Shown: one piece after another, positions 63,385 to 64,000 of the stretch
How positions within the stretch are numbered: the stretch's first letter is position 1
How the letters are laid out: the number at the start of each line of letters is the position of its first letter
Assembly: GCA_963724435.1 (NCBI GenBank)
Contig: CAVRUN010000011.1
Coordinates: 272,640-336,639 of the forward strand
From: AP-15 sp963724435
GTDB lineage: Bacteria; Pseudomonadota; Alphaproteobacteria; ATCC43930; CGMCC-115725
Length of the DNA: 64,000 nt
Direction of reading: 5' to 3'
Position numbers and translations under genes: made by a program
Notes under the pieces: generated by a model
Told to the model about the DNA's origin: nothing
Databases searched by the model: none
What the model saw: only the letters and a program-made list of their open reading frames with translations

Positions 63385-64000
63385 TAGGTCCCGCCACCGG
63401 AGGAGACAAAACCGACGGCCGCGGGACCCTGCCCAAGGGGGGCTTGCCCCTGGACGCTCAACCGTACTCGGTCGCGCGGCGGATGGATACGGCTGAAGTT
63501 CCCCCGGCGGGAAGTTCTGTCTCGCCGGCGTCGGGATTGGGTGATCAGAGCTTCGTCCAAGAATTCGCTTAAGCTGCCGCGTATCTGGCAAGGGCAACCC
63601 ACTATTCGCAAGTTGGTGAAGGACGCCGAATTCGCCATCGCCGTTTTCATCGCCTGCCGCCGGCCGATACTGTCGCACCTTGCGGATGATTTCCCCAACC
63701 TGACGCTCTAGGCTCAGCTCGGCGCTAAGTAGAGGCCAAGAGCCCGAATAGCCTCATTTCGTTCCGTGCGCCTTGCCGCTTTCGGATCCCCTCCGCAGCG
63801 CCCCCGATTGACACTCATCGGCGCTGATGCCGGACAGTCAACAAATTCCAGTGAGTTCCTTACCTTGGCGAACAGGTCCTTCCGGTTCGGATAGACAGAA
63901 AAAAGCCGGCCTCCGATTTCCACTCCGACAGGACCAGTCTCAGGCGGCCCGCGGCGCCGGAGCGTTTTGGATCTTACGGGTTTATGCGCGCGCCGCGCCA
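63385..64000. other. No gene supported
   Basis: Open frames exist on both strands, but none has recognisable content or a good start. A minus-strand frame at 63714-63923 (MEIGGRLFSVYPNRKDLFAK) cannot be judged. Confidence 0.35.

Overview
The window is GC-rich and its gene content suggests an alphaproteobacterium, probably of the Hyphomicrobiales (Bradyrhizobium/Xanthobacteraceae-like). This rests on the style of the genes (MmgE/PrpD, SRAP plus zinc-ribbon cassettes, IS21/IS110/IS3 mixtures, BTAD/TolB/TPR regulator, nitronate monooxygenase), not on a marker gene. I see no rRNA, tRNA or CRISPR array. The stretch looks like accessory DNA in decay: at least six IS families or copies, several duplicated segments, and many genes with single-base frameshifts or premature stops. 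Either the region is degenerating or the assembly carries indel errors.

Layout. 1-3.5 kb: an IS21-type element (istB, istA) whose istA is cut by an IS3-family element. 3.6-9.9 kb: small membrane peptides, a zinc-ribbon plus SRAP pair (copy A) and an unusual 931-aa protein. 10.1-11.6 kb: a dead second IS3-type element. 11.6-20.1 kb: cytochrome P460 pseudogene, cyclic-nucleotide-binding membrane protein, two methyltransferases fused by a frameshift, nitronate monooxygenase, cupin, AhpD-like protein, GNAT and Bcr/CflA efflux pump. 20.5-26.3 kb: a very large helical-repeat protein with a possible nuclease-like end, a second methyltransferase copy and a tyrosine recombinase. 26.7-32.2 kb: catalase-like protein, a 42-aa peptide, OsmC and a diiron protein, divergent from a large BTAD regulator. 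32.8-38.8 kb: methanethiol-oxidase-like protein, SCO1, a METTL7-like methyltransferase and an amidohydrolase carrying an inserted Rieske domain. 39.3-41.5 kb: a nitroreductase split by an IS1111/IS110 element. 42-46 kb: a four-level nest of IS elements (IS481 in IS3 in IS110 in IS21). 46-51.8 kb: plasmid-like small genes, two MmgE/PrpD genes, M20 peptidase remnant, TRIC channel and GFA-domain remnant. 53-58.5 kb: SRAP/zinc-ribbon copy B, GlsB, exonuclease III, TPR-aspartyl protease pseudogene and a D-2-hydroxyacid dehydrogenase. 59.3-64 kb: a phage/plasmid-like SprT remnant, a second IS21/IS110 junction and a SAM-methyltransferase-like protein.

How genes work together. The catalase/OsmC/diiron genes facing a BTAD regulator look like a peroxide or oxidative-stress unit. 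The SBP56-type methanethiol oxidase with a SCO1 copper chaperone matches the known mto arrangement, and the adjacent METTL7-like methyltransferase would fit thiol or sulfide handling. A dispersed intergenic repeat ending in AACTGGTCAAAATGCCCC recurs about nine times between these modules and is not explained by any gene I can see.
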